A stretch of DNA of 48,728 nucleotides from NCBI GenBank assembly GCA_028696165.1, contig JAQVHQ010000024.1, forward strand, positions 1 to 48,728, in the 5' to 3' direction. This DNA comes from Lachnospiraceae bacterium. GTDB taxonomy: Bacteria > Bacillota > Clostridia > Lachnospirales > Lachnospiraceae. The notes below the pieces were generated by a model, which had not been told where the DNA came from, searched no databases, and saw only the letters and a list, made by a program, of their open reading frames with translations. Shown here piece by piece: positions 34,744 to 46,313 of this stretch (positions within the stretch are counted from its first letter, which is position 1; each line of letters opens with the position of its first letter). Both the position numbers and the translations under genes were made by a program.

Positions 34744-35118
34744 ATGGCAAAATTAACAACAGCTGAATTTATTGAAGCTATCAAAGAATTAACTGTATTA
34801 GAATTAAATGATCTTGTAAAAGCATGTGAAGAAGAATTTGGTGTATCCGCAGCAGCAGGCGTTGTAGTAGCAGCAGCAGGTGATGCAGGAGCAGCAGAAG
34901 AAGAAAAAACTGAGTTTGATGTTGAGTTAACAGAAGTTGGCGCAAGCAAAGTTAAAGTTATCAAAGTTGTTCGTGAAGCAACTGGCTTAGGACTGAAAGA
35001 AGCTAAAGAATTAGTTGACAGCGCTCCTAAGGTTATCAAAGAAGCTGCTTCTAAAGCAGAAGCTGAAGACATCAAAGCTAAACTTGAAGCTGAAGGTGCT
35101 AAAGTTACTCTTAAATAA
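34744..35118 (+). CDS. rplL: 50S ribosomal protein L7/L12
   Basis: A 124-residue stalk protein. N-terminal dimerisation helix ([20 protein letters not shown]), Ala/Gly hinge (about 40-56), C-terminal factor-binding domain ([20 protein letters not shown]). RBS GGAGG. Followed by a terminator. Confidence 0.97.
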   Translation: MAKLTTAEFIEAIKELTVLELNDLVKACEEEFGVSAAAGVVVAAAGDAGAAEEEKTEFDVELTEVGASKVKVIKVVREATGLGLKEAKELVDSAPKVIKEAASKAEAEDIKAKLEAEGAKVTLK

Positions 35119-35133
35119 TTTGTGTGTATATTT

Positions 35134-35172
35134 AAGAAGAGTTGACATCATGGATGTTGACTCTTCTTTTTA
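35134..35172 (+). terminator. Terminator after rplL
   Basis: AAGAAGAGT (35134-35142) pairs with ACTCTTCTT (35160-35168); the stem continues inward with G-U pairs, and a T tract follows. Confidence 0.85.
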
Positions 35173-35319
35173 TGCCGTTAAGAATGCCTGGAAAATAGAG
35201 ATGTATATTCTTATGCGGGATATAACACATAGGAAGTATATTCTGTATAGGAATGTACATCTTTAGAAGCAATATACACAAGAGGATGAATTGTACTAAA
35301 TAAAATACAATTTATTCTC

Positions 35320-35348
35320 TTGACGTACTTGACAATTTGTGCTACATT
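35320..35348 (+). promoter_or_regulatory. Promoter of rpoBC
   Basis: TTGACG (35320-35325), 17-base spacer, TACATT (35343-35348), giving a leader of about 85 bases. Confidence 0.65.
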
Positions 35349-35441
35349 TAAAAATGCACTATTATGGCAAGGTATGCCTACTATTTTTGCGGGCATATGT
35401 TATAATAAATATTTTAGAAGAATACAAGGGGTGAAACGTCA

Positions 35442-38400
35442 ATGGAGAAAAACAGAATACATTCCATCAAAACTGGAAAAAGTATGCGAATGAGTTACCA
35501 GAGACAAAAAGAGGTCCTGGAAATGCCGAACTTAATAGAAGTTCAAAAGGACTCTTACCAATGGTTCCTGCAAGATGGACTAAAGGAAGTCTTTGATGAC
35601 ATTTCCCCAATCGCAGACTATAGTGGAAAGTTGAGCTTGGAATTTGTTGACTTTACGTTGTGTGAAGATGATGTGAAATATTCCATCGAAGAGTGTAAGG
35701 AGCGTGACGCTACTTATGCAGCACCGTTAAAAGTCAAAGTCAGATTGTATAACAAGGAAACTGACGAGATCAACGAACACGAAATCTTTATGGGTGATTT
35801 GCCTATTATGACTGCAACCGGTACATTCGTAATCAACGGCGCAGAACGTGTTATTGTTAGCCAGTTAGTCCGTTCTCCGGGCATTTATTATGCAATTGCA
35901 CACGATAAAGTTGGTAAAAGACTCTTTTCATCAACCGTTATACCTAACAGAGGTGCGTGGCTAGAATATGAAACTGACTCCAATGACGTATTTTATGTTC
36001 GTGTAGATAGAACGAGAAAAGTCCCGATTACTGTTTTAATAAGAGCATTAGGCATCGGAACCAACGCGGAAATCGTTGAGCTGTTTGGTGAAGAACCAAA
36101 GATTTTGGCAAGTTTTGGAAAAGACACTTCAGAGAGTTATCAGGAGGGTCTGTTAGAGCTGTACAAAAAGATCCGTCCAGGGGAACCTTTAGCAGTAGAG
36201 AGCGCAGAAAGCTTAATCATGAGCATGTTCTTCGACGCTCGTCGCTATGACTTGGCTAAGGTAGGACGTTACAAATTCAATAAGAAATTAGCATTAAGAA
36301 ATCGTATCAAAGGTCATGTACTGGCTGAAGATGTCGTAGATACCACAACAGGAGAAATCCTGGCAGAAAAAGGTACATTAGTTACTTTGGAACTTGCTGA
36401 TGAGATTCAGAACGCAGCAGTACCATTTGTATGGATGGAGTCTGAAGAGAGAAATGTTAAAGTTCTTTCAAGCATGATGGTTGATTTAACTCATTATGTA
36501 GATGTAGATCCAAAAGAGGTTGGGGTTACCGAGCTGGTATACTATCCTGTATTAGCTAAGATTCTGGAAGAAAATGAATCTATTGAAGATATTAAGGATG
36601 CTATCCGCCGCGAAATACATGAATTGATTCCAAAACATATTACAAAAGAAGATATTTTAGCTTCTATTAATTATAACATGCATCTGGAATATGGCATGGG
36701 AAATGATGATGACATCGACCATTTGGGTAACAGACGTATCCGTGCCGTAGGTGAGTTGCTTCAGAACCAGTATCGTATTGGTTTATCCAGATTAGAGAGA
36801 GTTGTTCGTGAAAGAATGACTACCCAGGATATAGAAGGAATCTCTCCACAGTCGCTGATCAATATCAAACCGGTAACTGCAGCAGTAAAAGAGTTCTTCG
36901 GATCTTCACAGCTGTCACAGTTCATGGATCAGAACAACCCACTTGGTGAGTTGACTCATAAGAGACGTCTGTCTGCATTGGGTCCTGGTGGTCTGTCTCG
37001 AGACAGAGCCGGATTCGAGGTTCGAGACGTACATTACTCTCATTATGGCCGTATGTGCCCTATTGAGACCCCTGAAGGTCCTAACATCGGTCTGATTAAC
37101 TCACTGGCTTCTTATGCCCGTATTAATGAATATGGTTTCGTGGAAGCGCCTTATCGTAAGATTGATAAGACAGATCCTAAGAATCCGCGAGTTACCGATG
37201 AAGTTGTATATATGACCGCAGATGAAGAAGATAATTATCACGTAGCACAGGCGAATGAACCATTAGATGCAGATGGATACTTCCTTCATAAGAATGTATC
37301 TGGTCGTTACCTGGAAGAAACTCAGGAATATGAGAAACAGATGTTTGATTACATGGATGTATCTCCTAAGATGGTGTTCTCTGTAGCTACAGCATTGATT
37401 CCTTTCCTGCAGAATGACGATGCAAACCGTGCGCTGATGGGATCCAACATGCAGCGTCAGGCCGTACCGCTTATGATTACGGAAGCTCCTGTAATTGGTA
37501 CAGGTATGGAAACTAAAGTTGCAGTTGACTCTGGTGTATGTATCGTTGCCAAGAGAGCTGGTGTGATTGAACGTTCTACATCAAAAGAAATTACAATTCA
37601 GTATGATGATGATAAATCAAAAGAAACTTATCGTTTGACTAAGTTCCTGAGAAGTAACCAGAGTAACTGTTACAATCAGAAACCAATCGTCTTCAAGGGC
37701 GAGCATGTAGAAGCAGGTCAGGTTGTTGCTGATGGAGCATCTACTTCAAACGGTGAATTAGCATTAGGTAAGAACCCATTGATCGGATTTATGACCTGGG
37801 AAGGTTATAACTACGAGGATGCGGTACTGTTAAGTGAAAGACTGGTCCAGGAGGATGTATATACCTCTATTCATATCGAAGAGTATGAAGCTGAGTCCAG
37901 AGATACAAAATTAGGACCGGAAGAGATTACCCGTGACGTACCAGGTGTCGGCGACGATGCATTAAAAGATCTGGACGAAAGAGGAATCATCCGCATTGGT
38001 GCAGAAGTTCGCGCCGGTGATATCTTAGTTGGTAAAGTTACTCCTAAGGGAGAGACTGAATTAACAGCAGAAGAGAGACTGCTTCGTGCAATCTTCGGTG
38101 AGAAGGCACGTGAAGTACGTGATACATCTCTGAAAGTGCCTCATGGTGAATATGGTATCGTAGTAGACGCCAAAGTATTTACAAGAGAAAATGGTGATGA
38201 ATTATCTCCGGGAGTAAACCAGGCAGTTCGCATCTACATTGCCCAGAAGAGAAAAATCTCTGTTGGTGATAAGATGGCTGGACGTCATGGTAACAAGGGT
38301 GTAGTTTCCCGCGTATTACCTGTAGAAGATATGCCATTCCTGCCAAACGGACGTCCTCTGGACATCGTATTGAACCCTCTGGGTGTACCTTCCCGTATGA

Positions 38401-39287
38401 ATATCGGACAGGTATTGGAGATTCATCTGTCATTGGCAGCAAAAGCATTAGGATTTAACATTGCTACACCAGTATTTGATGGAGCAAATGAGTCAGATAT
38501 TATGGACACTCTCGAGATGGCAAATGATTATGTAAATACCTCTTGGGAAGAGTTTAAAGCTAAATACGAGGAGGAATTGGATCCGGAAGTTTTACAGTAT
38601 CTGGAAGACAACTTAGACCACAGAGAACTGTGGAAAGGTGTTCCGCTTTCTCGTGATGGTAAAGTAAGACTTCGTGACGGCAGAACCGGAGAATATTTTG
38701 ACAGCCCGGTTACTATAGGACACATGCATTATCTGAAACTGCATCATCTGGTTGACGATAAGATCCATGCCCGTTCTACAGGTCCTTACTCCTTAGTTAC
38801 ACAGCAGCCTCTGGGTGGTAAAGCTCAGTTTGGTGGACAGCGATTCGGAGAGATGGAAGTTTGGGCTCTGGAGGCATATGGTGCTTCTTATACCTTACAG
38901 GAAATCTTAACAGTAAAATCCGATGATGTAGTAGGACGTGTAAAAACTTACGAAGCAATTATTAAGGGCGATAACATTCCTGAACCAGGAGTGCCTGAAT
39001 CCTTCAAAGTTCTTCTGAAAGAACTTCAGTCTTTAGGTCTGGATATGAGAGTCTTAAGAGAAGACAATACCGAAGTTGAGATTATGGAAACTGTAGATTA
39101 TGGTGAGACCGATCTTCGCTCCGTAATTGAAGGTGACAGCAGACGTCATCATAACGATGAATCCTTTGGCGAATACGGCTTTAGCAAGCAGGAATTCGAA
39201 GGGGAAGAGCTGGTTGCTGTAGAAGAAGAGCCAGAAGAAGAAGTGGAAGTAGAGGCAGACTTTGACGAGACTCTTGACGAAGAATAG
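35442..39287 (+). CDS. rpoB: DNA-directed RNA polymerase subunit beta
   Basis: Beta subunit of 1281 residues. The rifampicin-binding region (about 487-520) reads [25 protein letters not shown] and keeps the residues usually changed in resistant mutants (Asp, His and Ser), so it looks wild type. The C-terminal region has [20 protein letters not shown]. It ends in a highly acidic tail of about 30 residues. RBS AAGGGGTG. The gap to rpoC is 26 bases. Confidence 0.97.
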   Translation: MEKNRIHSIKTGKSMRMSYQRQKEVLEMPNLIEVQKDSYQWFLQDGLKEVFDDISPIADYSGKLSLEFVDFTLCEDDVKYSIEECKERDATYAAPLKVKVRLYNKETDEINEHEIFMGDLPIMTATGTFVINGAERVIVSQLVRSPGIYYAIAHDKVGKRLFSSTVIPNRGAWLEYETDSNDVFYVRVDRTRKVPITVLIRALGIGTNAEIVELFGEEPKILASFGKDTSESYQEGLLELYKKIRPGEPLAVESAESLIMSMFFDARRYDLAKVGRYKFNKKLALRNRIKGHVLAEDVVDTTTGEILAEKGTLVTLELADEIQNAAVPFVWMESEERNVKVLSSMMVDLTHYVDVDPKEVGVTELVYYPVLAKILEENESIEDIKDAIRREIHELIPKHITKEDILASINYNMHLEYGMGNDDDIDHLGNRRIRAVGELLQNQYRIGLSRLERVVRERMTTQDIEGISPQSLINIKPVTAAVKEFFGSSQLSQFMDQNNPLGELTHKRRLSALGPGGLSRDRAGFEVRDVHYSHYGRMCPIETPEGPNIGLINSLASYARINEYGFVEAPYRKIDKTDPKNPRVTDEVVYMTADEEDNYHVAQANEPLDADGYFLHKNVSGRYLEETQEYEKQMFDYMDVSPKMVFSVATALIPFLQNDDANRALMGSNMQRQAVPLMITEAPVIGTGMETKVAVDSGVCIVAKRAGVIERSTSKEITIQYDDDKSKETYRLTKFLRSNQSNCYNQKPIVFKGEHVEAGQVVADGASTSNGELALGKNPLIGFMTWEGYNYEDAVLLSERLVQEDVYTSIHIEEYEAESRDTKLGPEEITRDVPGVGDDALKDLDERGIIRIGAEVRAGDILVGKVTPKGETELTAEERLLRAIFGEKAREVRDTSLKVPHGEYGIVVDAKVFTRENGDELSPGVNQAVRIYIAQKRKISVGDKMAGRHGNKGVVSRVLPVEDMPFLPNGRPLDIVLNPLGVPSRMNIGQVLEIHLSLAAKALGFNIATPVFDGANESDIMDTLEMANDYVNTSWEEFKAKYEEELDPEVLQYLEDNLDHRELWKGVPLSRDGKVRLRDGRTGEYFDSPVTIGHMHYLKLHHLVDDKIHARSTGPYSLVTQQPLGGKAQFGGQRFGEMEVWALEAYGASYTLQEILTVKSDDVVGRVKTYEAIIKGDNIPEPGVPESFKVLLKELQSLGLDMRVLREDNTEVEIMETVDYGETDLRSVIEGDSRRHHNDESFGEYGFSKQEFEGEELVAVEEEPEEEVEVEADFDETLDEE

Positions 39288-39313
39288 ATTGGATAAGGAA
39301 AGGGGCTTAAACA

Positions 39314-42300
39314 ATGGCAGAAGTAAATAACAACGAAACTTACCAACCATTGACATTTGATGCTATTAAGATTGGTCTGGCATCACCGGAAAAGATCAGA
39401 GACTGGTCTCACGGTGAGGTAAAGAAGCCAGAAACCATTAATTATAGAACACTCAAACCAGAAAAAGACGGCTTGTTCTGCGAGCGTATCTTTGGTCCAA
39501 GCAAGGACTGGGAGTGTCACTGTGGTAAATATAAGAAAATTCGCTATAAAGGCGTAGTATGTGACCGTTGTGGTGTAGAAGTTACAAAAGCCAGCGTTCG
39601 AAGAGAACGTATGGGACATATTGAATTGGCTGCACCTGTATCACATATCTGGTACTTCAAGGGTATCCCATCTCGTATGGGATTAATCCTTGATTTATCT
39701 CCAAGAACATTGGAAAAAGTACTTTATTTTGCAAATTATATCGTACTTGATACCGGCAGTTCTGATCTGACTTACAAACAGGTATTGACAGAACGTGAAT
39801 ATCAGGAAGCCAGAGAAAAATTTGGATCAAACTTCCGTGTAGGTATGGGAGCTGAATCTATCAAAGAATTGTTAGAGGCAATTGACTTAGAAGGCGAATC
39901 TGTAGAACTTAAAAAAGGTTTGAAAGAGTCTACTGGTCAGAAACGTGCTCGTATCATCAAGAGATTAGAAGTAGTGGAAGCATTCCGCGAATCAGGAAAC
40001 CGTCCTGAATGGATGATTATGACCGTTGTTCCGGTTATTCCGCCAGATCTTCGTCCTATGGTACAGTTAGATGGAGGACGTTTTGCTACTTCTGACTTAA
40101 ATGATTTATATCGTAGAATTATCAACAGAAATAACCGTCTGAAAAGACTGTTAGAGTTAGGCGCACCAGACATTATCGTTCGTAATGAAAAACGTATGCT
40201 GCAGGAAGCTGTAGATGCATTAATCGATAATGGACGTCGTGGACGTCCTGTTACAGGACCTGGAAACCGTGCTTTAAAATCTCTGTCTGATATGCTGAAA
40301 GGTAAGAATGGACGTTTCCGTCAGAACTTACTTGGTAAACGTGTTGACTATTCTGGACGTTCCGTTATCGTTGTAGGACCGGAACTTAAGATTTATCAGT
40401 GTGGTCTTCCAAAAGAGATGGCAATCGAATTATTCAAACCATTTGTTATGAAAGAGTTAGTAGCTAATGGTACTTCACATAACATCAAGAATGCTAAGAA
40501 GATGGTTGAAAAATTAGAACCAGCTGTATGGGATGTCTTGGAAGATGTCATCAAAGAACATCCGGTTATGTTAAACCGTGCACCTACACTGCATAGACTT
40601 GGTATTCAGGCATTTGAACCAATTCTGGTAGAAGGTAAAGCTATTAAACTGCATCCACTTGTATGTACAGCGTTCAACGCCGATTTTGACGGTGACCAGA
40701 TGGCTGTCCATCTTCCATTATCAGTGGAAGCACAGGCAGAATGTAGATTCTTACTGCTTTCGCCAAACAACCTGTTGAAACCATCTGATGGTGGTCCTGT
40801 AGCCGTTCCTTCACAGGATATGGTCCTTGGTATCTATTACCTGACACAGGAAAGACCGGGCGTTAAAGGAGAAGGCAAATTCTTCAAGAACTTAAACGAA
40901 GCAATTCTTGCATATGAGAATCAGGTTATTACCCTGCAGAGCAGAGTGACTATCCGTACCACCAAAATCATGCAGGACGGACAGGCTCTTACAGGTAATG
41001 TAGAATCTACTTTAGGTCGTTTCTTATTTAATGAGATTCTTCCACAGGATCTTGGCTTTGTTGATAGAAGCGTGGACGGAAACGAACTTCTTTTGGAAGT
41101 TGATTTCCACGTAGGTAAAAAAGGCTTAAAACAGATTCTGGAAAAAGTTATTAATACACATGGCGCAACCAAGACTGCTGAAGTGTTGGATGATATCAAA
41201 GCTATGGGTTACAAATACTCAACCAGAGCTGCTATGACCGTATCTATTTCAGATATGACCGTACCACCACAGAAACCGGAACTGATTGCTCAGGCTCAGG
41301 ATACTGTAGATTTGATTACTAAGAACTTCAAACGTGGTTTAATCACCGAAGAAGAAAGATATAAAGAAGTAGTAGAAACATGGAAGGAAACTGATGATAC
41401 CTTAACAAAAGCACTGTTAGGCGGACTGGATAAGTATAACAACATCTTCATGATGGCTGATTCCGGAGCCCGTGGATCTGATAAACAGATCAAACAGTTG
41501 GCAGGTATGCGTGGATTGATGGCAGATACAACTGGTCATACCATCGAGCTCCCTATCAAATCAAACTTCCGTGAAGGTCTTGACGTACTGGAGTACTTCA
41601 TGTCTGCGCATGGAGCTCGTAAAGGTCTGTCCGATACTGCTCTTCGTACTGCCGATTCAGGATACTTAACCAGACGTCTGGTTGACGTATCACAGGAATT
41701 GATTATCCGTGAAATCGACTGCTGTCAGGGAACTGGAGAAATTCCGGGAATGTATGTAAAAGCATTCATGGAAGGAAAAGAAGAAATTGAAGGACTTCAG
41801 GAAAGAATTACCGGACGTTTCGCAGCAGAGAATATCTATGATAAAGATGGCAATATTGTTATGAAAGCCAATCATATGATTACGCCCAAGCGTGCAGAAC
41901 GTATCATGAAGCTTGGTGTTGATGAAAATGGTAATGAATTAACTCAGATTCGTATCCGTACCGTATTAAGCTGTAAAGCTCATAACGGTGTATGTGCAAA
42001 ATGTTACGGTGCCAACATGGCAACCGGTGAACCTGTACAGGTAGGTGAAACTGTTGGTATTATCGCAGCACAGTCTATCGGAGAACCAGGTACACAGCTT
42101 ACCATGCGTACATTCCATACAGGTGGTGTTGCCGGTGGAGATATCACACAGGGTCTTCCTCGTGTCGAGGAGCTTTTTGAGGCCAGAAAACCTAAGGGAC
42201 TTGCAATCATTACCGAGATTCCGGGAGTTGTGACCATCAGTGATACAAAGAAAAAACGTGAAATCACAGTAACAGATATGGAAAATGGTGATTCTAAGAC

Positions 42301-43039
42301 TTACCTGATTCCTTACGGTTCACGTATCAAAGTTATGGACGGTGCAGTATTAGAGGCTGGTGATGAACTGACAGAAGGTAGTGTAAACCCACACGATATC
42401 CTGAAAATCAAGGGTGTTCGTGCGGTACAGGATTACATGATCCGTGAAGTACAGCGTGTATATCGTCTCCAGGGTGTAGAAATCAACGATAAACATATCG
42501 AGATGATTGTACATCAGATGCTGAAGAAGATTCGTATCGAAAATAATGGAGATACTGCATTCTTACCGGGAACATTAGTTGATGTATTGGATTACACCGA
42601 AGAAAATCAGAGACTGATTGAGGAAGGTAAAGAACCTGCAGAAGGAAAACAGATTATGCTTGGTATCACCAAAGCTTCTCTGGCAACCAACTCCTTCTTA
42701 TCAGCTGCATCCTTCCAGGAGACAACGAAAGTTCTTACAGAAGCAGCAATCAAAGGAAAAATCGATCCATTGATTGGATTGAAAGAAAATGTAATTATTG
42801 GTAAACTGATTCCGGCCGGAACTGGTATGAGACGTTACAGAGATGTAAAACTCAGCACAGATATGGAAGAGAATGATGAGATTTCATTTGAAGAAGAGGA
42901 TCTGGAATTTGGAGAATTGTCGGATGAAGATATGGTAGATATCGCATCTGATGATGAAATTGCAGAATTTGATGAGATGGAAATTGATTTAGACGAAACT
43001 GTAGAGGATGAGTCAGATAAAGAACTGATTACTGAATAA
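39314..43039 (+). CDS. rpoC: DNA-directed RNA polymerase subunit beta'
   Basis: Beta' subunit of 1241 residues. N-terminal zinc finger [12 protein letters not shown]. Catalytic NADFDGD with Mg-binding Asp457, Asp459 and Asp461. Second zinc site [19 protein letters not shown]. An acidic Asp/Glu-rich tail occupies the last 45 residues, mirroring that of RpoB. RBS AAGGAAAGGGG. A strong terminator ends the unit. Confidence 0.97.
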   Translation: MAEVNNNETYQPLTFDAIKIGLASPEKIRDWSHGEVKKPETINYRTLKPEKDGLFCERIFGPSKDWECHCGKYKKIRYKGVVCDRCGVEVTKASVRRERMGHIELAAPVSHIWYFKGIPSRMGLILDLSPRTLEKVLYFANYIVLDTGSSDLTYKQVLTEREYQEAREKFGSNFRVGMGAESIKELLEAIDLEGESVELKKGLKESTGQKRARIIKRLEVVEAFRESGNRPEWMIMTVVPVIPPDLRPMVQLDGGRFATSDLNDLYRRIINRNNRLKRLLELGAPDIIVRNEKRMLQEAVDALIDNGRRGRPVTGPGNRALKSLSDMLKGKNGRFRQNLLGKRVDYSGRSVIVVGPELKIYQCGLPKEMAIELFKPFVMKELVANGTSHNIKNAKKMVEKLEPAVWDVLEDVIKEHPVMLNRAPTLHRLGIQAFEPILVEGKAIKLHPLVCTAFNADFDGDQMAVHLPLSVEAQAECRFLLLSPNNLLKPSDGGPVAVPSQDMVLGIYYLTQERPGVKGEGKFFKNLNEAILAYENQVITLQSRVTIRTTKIMQDGQALTGNVESTLGRFLFNEILPQDLGFVDRSVDGNELLLEVDFHVGKKGLKQILEKVINTHGATKTAEVLDDIKAMGYKYSTRAAMTVSISDMTVPPQKPELIAQAQDTVDLITKNFKRGLITEEERYKEVVETWKETDDTLTKALLGGLDKYNNIFMMADSGARGSDKQIKQLAGMRGLMADTTGHTIELPIKSNFREGLDVLEYFMSAHGARKGLSDTALRTADSGYLTRRLVDVSQELIIREIDCCQGTGEIPGMYVKAFMEGKEEIEGLQERITGRFAAENIYDKDGNIVMKANHMITPKRAERIMKLGVDENGNELTQIRIRTVLSCKAHNGVCAKCYGANMATGEPVQVGETVGIIAAQSIGEPGTQLTMRTFHTGGVAGGDITQGLPRVEELFEARKPKGLAIITEIPGVVTISDTKKKREITVTDMENGDSKTYLIPYGSRIKVMDGAVLEAGDELTEGSVNPHDILKIKGVRAVQDYMIREVQRVYRLQGVEINDKHIEMIVHQMLKKIRIENNGDTAFLPGTLVDVLDYTEENQRLIEEGKEPAEGKQIMLGITKASLATNSFLSAASFQETTKVLTEAAIKGKIDPLIGLKENVIIGKLIPAGTGMRRYRDVKLSTDMEENDEISFEEEDLEFGELSDEDMVDIASDDEIAEFDEMEIDLDETVEDESDKELITE

Positions 43040-43041
43040 AT

Positions 43042-43085
43042 AAAAAACACAAGAAGACGTATATTACAGTCTTCTTGTGTTTTTT
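43042..43085. terminator. Terminator after rpoC
   Basis: Arms 43042-43058 and 43069-43085 are perfect 17-bp complements with A6 and T6 ends. Confidence 0.95.
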
Positions 43086-43231
43086 ATTGCTATAATCTGA
43101 CAAATAGAATAAAATGATATTAATGATAAGTAGACATACTTGAAAATTCGAAAATAACGTAATGATATGGAAAAGATAGTAATAAACACATATGTTTTGC
43201 AACAAAACACATTACCGTCAGAGGGATATAA

Positions 43232-46093
43232 ATGGTGAATATTGAGGGAATGAAGATAAAAATGAAAAAAGTGGTTTCTTTAAAAAAGAATAAAGGATTA
43301 TTATTGATACAGATACTATGTGCTGTATTGACTTTTATATTAACAATGCCCTTTTTTATGACAAGAATCAGTGGAGCAGAATACGGAGCTCGCAAGACTG
43401 TCCGGGTCGGTTTCTTCCCGTTTGATGGATATCATATGGAAGATGCAGATGGTGTGAAAAGTGGATATGGATATGATATTCTTCATGATATGATGATTTA
43501 TGAAAATTGGAATTATGAATATGTTGGCTATGAAGATGAAATTAGCTGGGATGAGGCTCAGGATATGCTTGCCAGTGGAGAGATAGATCTTCTGACTTCG
43601 GCAACAATGACAGAAGAGAGGAAGAAAATTTTTGATTATTCAGACCAGCCCATTGGAGAAAGTTCTACACTGCTTACGGTAAAGGGAGGGGATAACAGGT
43701 ATGATACCAGTGATTACAGTAACTGGAATGGCATACGTGTTGGGATGCTGACTAATAACAGCCGTAATGACAGTTTTGACCAATATGCAGAGGAACATGC
43801 GTTTACTTATACGAAAGTAGAGTATGATACACCAGCCGAATTGCAGGAGAGTCTCAACTTCAATAACATTGATATGATTGTGACAAGCAATCTGCTGAAA
43901 TTGGATAATGTATGGACTGTGGATCAATTTGATGAGAAACCATTTTATGTAATTGTTAAGAAAGGGAATGAGGAACTGTTAAGTCAGGTCAACGATGCGT
44001 TGAAAAAAATGCAGGAAAGTAACGCATCATTTGCAACAGAACTGTATCAGACATATTACAGCCCAGACAGTGGGGGTGTTGTCTCATTTTCACGAGAAGA
44101 ACAGAATTATATCAATACATGTAATGAAGAAGGCAAAGTGTTCCAGGCACTGATGAATCCAGATCGTAAACCGCTTTCCTATAACGAAGATGAGAAAATA
44201 CAGGGATTGTTGACAGATATCTGCAAGGAAGTGTTTGACCGTACCGGTCTGTCGATAGAGTTTGTAGATGCAAAAAACAGGGACGAATATGTACAAATGC
44301 TGGAAGCGGGAGATAAAAGTATTCTCTGTGATTTCACTGGGACAATTGGAGCCGCGGAAAATAAAGGCTATGTACGTACTAACGCCTATTATAATAGTTC
44401 TACTTCAAAATTAGTTCAGAAAGGATATAGTGGTAATGGGAATCGTTGTGCATTGACAAAAAGCAGTATCACCAATAAAAGACTGGCCAATCAGCCGGGG
44501 ATAGATTATACCTTTTATGATACTATGGAACAGTGTAAAGATGCTGTGCTGGATGGGGACGTGGATTTTTCTTATGGTTATACGCGAACAGTTCAGGAGA
44601 TGGTATATGCTGATGTGACGAACTCACTGGCATGCATTCCTGTTACAAATATGTCAATTGACTTTTTTATGGGCGTTAATATTAAGGAAAGCTCACTGCT
44701 CACTTCAATTATTAAAAAGAGTCTTGACTCGATTTCTGAGGAAGATATCAGCTATATATCAGAACCATATACTTACTATGATCGCACGCAAACCAGCTTA
44801 ATCGGATTGATTTATGAGCAGCCTGTTTTTCTGCTGGCTGTTGTAGTGATTATTTTTGTAATTATACTCGGTGTAGTGTTGATTGTGATTAATAAGAAGA
44901 AACATGAGGAAGAAATAGAAACAAACAAAAAGCTTTCGACTGCACTTGCATCTGCAGAAAAGGCCAACCAGGCAAAGACGGAATTCCTTTCACGTATGAG
45001 TCATGACATAAGGACACCAATGAATGCAATCATTGGAATGACTGAACTGGCTAAAGATGAGGATGAAGCAGATAATGTGAAAGAATATTTAAAAGATATT
45101 GATGACTCCAGCCATTTCCTGCTTGGATTAATCAACGATATCCTTGATCTTAGTAAGATAGAAAGTGGAGCGCTTAGCTTAAAACCAGAACCTTATTATC
45201 TGGGAGAGATGCGTAAACATATCAGTTCTGTTATAGAACCTTTGATGAAAGAAAAGCATATTGAATATGTAGAAAGGGTTCCTGCAGAACCAATATGTAT
45301 TCTGGCAGATCCATTAAGATTAAAACAAATTGTTTTTAATCTTCTTTCTAATTCGGCGAAATTCACACCAGAAGGCGGTTTTGTAGAACTGATGGTGGAA
45401 GCACAGGAATTGGAGAATGAACAGTACAAGATATTGATTCGAGTGAGGGATAGCGGAATCGGCATAAGTGAAGAGTTCCTGCCTCATATATTTGATTCCT
45501 TTGCGCAGGAAAGAACAAACATGAATGCCACTGTGCAAGGGACGGGATTGGGACTATCAATTGTCAAGAAACTTGTCGAGAAGATGAATGGAACAATAGA
45601 AGTAAAAAGTAAGCTTGGTGAAGGCACGGAATTCATGGTTGAAGTAGTATTTCAGAAAGCAAAGGCAAAGGAAACAGCGGAGAAAGATACTGTTAACATG
45701 GTGAATTTGCAGGGAAAAAGGATCCTTCTGGTTGAAGACAATGAATTGAATGTTATTGTTGCGGATCGACTGCTGAAAAAGAAGGGCTGTCTAGTGGAAG
45801 TGGCTGCAAATGGAGTTGAGGCAGTAGCGAAATTCGGACAGTCAGAGGAGAACTTTTTTGATGCAATTCTTATGGATATCAGAATGCCAGTCATGGACGG
45901 ATTAGAGGCAACAGAAAAGATCCGCAGGCTGAATAGGAAAGATGCACAAACCATACCGATTATTGCCATGACAGCAGAGGCATTTTCCGAGGAAAAGAAG
46001 CGGACTATCGGAGCCGGGATGAACTATCATCTTTCAAAACCCATCGAACCTGCGAAACTTTATGAGGCTTTGGGCAGATATATAAGAGATTGA
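43232..46093 (+). CDS. Hybrid sensor histidine kinase with two solute-binding domains
   Basis: Membrane sensor kinase of 953 residues. Signal/anchor segment near 25-45. Two tandem extracytoplasmic SBP_bac_3-type domains (about 50-275 and 290-520), the first starting KTVRVGFFPFDGYH. Transmembrane helix about 530-555, short coiled coil, then HisKA with phospho-acceptor His591 (SRMSHDIRTPMNAI). HATPase has NLLSNSAKF, RDSGIGIS and GTGLGLSI. The C-terminal receiver has phospho-acceptor Asp882 (LMDIRMPVMDG) and LSKP. Such BvgS/EvgS-like proteins sense small ligands such as amino acids. No HPt domain or separate response regulator is adjacent, so the output partner is unknown. The ATG at 43232 has GAGGG upstream; ATGs at 43250 and 43262 are alternatives. 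Confidence 0.92.
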   Translation: MVNIEGMKIKMKKVVSLKKNKGLLLIQILCAVLTFILTMPFFMTRISGAEYGARKTVRVGFFPFDGYHMEDADGVKSGYGYDILHDMMIYENWNYEYVGYEDEISWDEAQDMLASGEIDLLTSATMTEERKKIFDYSDQPIGESSTLLTVKGGDNRYDTSDYSNWNGIRVGMLTNNSRNDSFDQYAEEHAFTYTKVEYDTPAELQESLNFNNIDMIVTSNLLKLDNVWTVDQFDEKPFYVIVKKGNEELLSQVNDALKKMQESNASFATELYQTYYSPDSGGVVSFSREEQNYINTCNEEGKVFQALMNPDRKPLSYNEDEKIQGLLTDICKEVFDRTGLSIEFVDAKNRDEYVQMLEAGDKSILCDFTGTIGAAENKGYVRTNAYYNSSTSKLVQKGYSGNGNRCALTKSSITNKRLANQPGIDYTFYDTMEQCKDAVLDGDVDFSYGYTRTVQEMVYADVTNSLACIPVTNMSIDFFMGVNIKESSLLTSIIKKSLDSISEEDISYISEPYTYYDRTQTSLIGLIYEQPVFLLAVVVIIFVIILGVVLIVINKKKHEEEIETNKKLSTALASAEKANQAKTEFLSRMSHDIRTPMNAIIGMTELAKDEDEADNVKEYLKDIDDSSHFLLGLINDILDLSKIESGALSLKPEPYYLGEMRKHISSVIEPLMKEKHIEYVERVPAEPICILADPLRLKQIVFNLLSNSAKFTPEGGFVELMVEAQELENEQYKILIRVRDSGIGISEEFLPHIFDSFAQERTNMNATVQGTGLGLSIVKKLVEKMNGTIEVKSKLGEGTEFMVEVVFQKAKAKETAEKDTVNMVNLQGKRILLVEDNELNVIVADRLLKKKGCLVEVAANGVEAVAKFGQSEENFFDAILMDIRMPVMDGLEATEKIRRLNRKDAQTIPIIAMTAEAFSEEKKRTIGAGMNYHLSKPIEPAKLYEALGRYIRD

Positions 46094-46142
46094 GATGCAT
46101 AAAATATGTAAATGAAAAACAGATACTTTTTTTATAAAAAAT

Positions 46143-46168
46143 AAAACTTTTTTAAAACTTCACTTGTC
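46143..46168 (+). promoter_or_regulatory. Candidate ECF-type promoter
   Basis: AAAAC (46143-46147), 17 bases, TGTC (46165-46168), resembling the AAC..CGTC layout of ECF sigma promoters. It lies 28 bases before the small ORF and 146 bases before the sigma gene. Self-recognition by that sigma factor is inferred. Confidence 0.45.
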
Positions 46169-46195
46169 TAAGTTATATGACAGGGAGGTGAGAAT

Positions 46196-46294
46196 ATGAA
46201 AAAAGGTATTATTCAATGGTTTATTCGTCTGATTAAACAGGACATGAGAGATTTTGCAGTGTATGAGAACGTGAAAGAAAAATATAAGAATTAA
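46196..46294 (+). CDS. Small 32-residue protein upstream of sigma gene
   Basis: Short ORF with a very strong RBS (AGGGAGGTG, 6 bases before the ATG), ending 19 bases before the sigma factor ORF. The product begins MKKGIIQWFIRLIKQDMRDF: a basic, amphipathic helix with alternating hydrophobic faces, then a charged end (VKEKYKN). It could be a membrane-associated small protein, a regulator of the sigma factor, or a translated leader that couples sigma synthesis. Not recognised as a named family. Confidence 0.6.
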   Translation: MKKGIIQWFIRLIKQDMRDFAVYENVKEKYKN

Positions 46295-46313
46295 GAATAA
46301 GAGGACGAAAAAA

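Larger units (their letters stand above)
35119..35441 (+). other. rplL-rpoB intergenic region
   Basis: 323 bases. Besides the terminator and the rpoB promoter it holds a 12-bp inverted repeat, AGATGTATATTC (35199-35210) with GAATGTACATCT (35251-35262; one G-U). After the promoter there is a GGTATGCC/GGGCATAT hairpin (about 35369-35400) in the rpoB leader. No ORF. Confidence 0.55.

Noticed and set aside
36905-37000. Rifampicin-resistance change in rpoB
   Set aside because: The usual resistance positions carry the wild-type residues.
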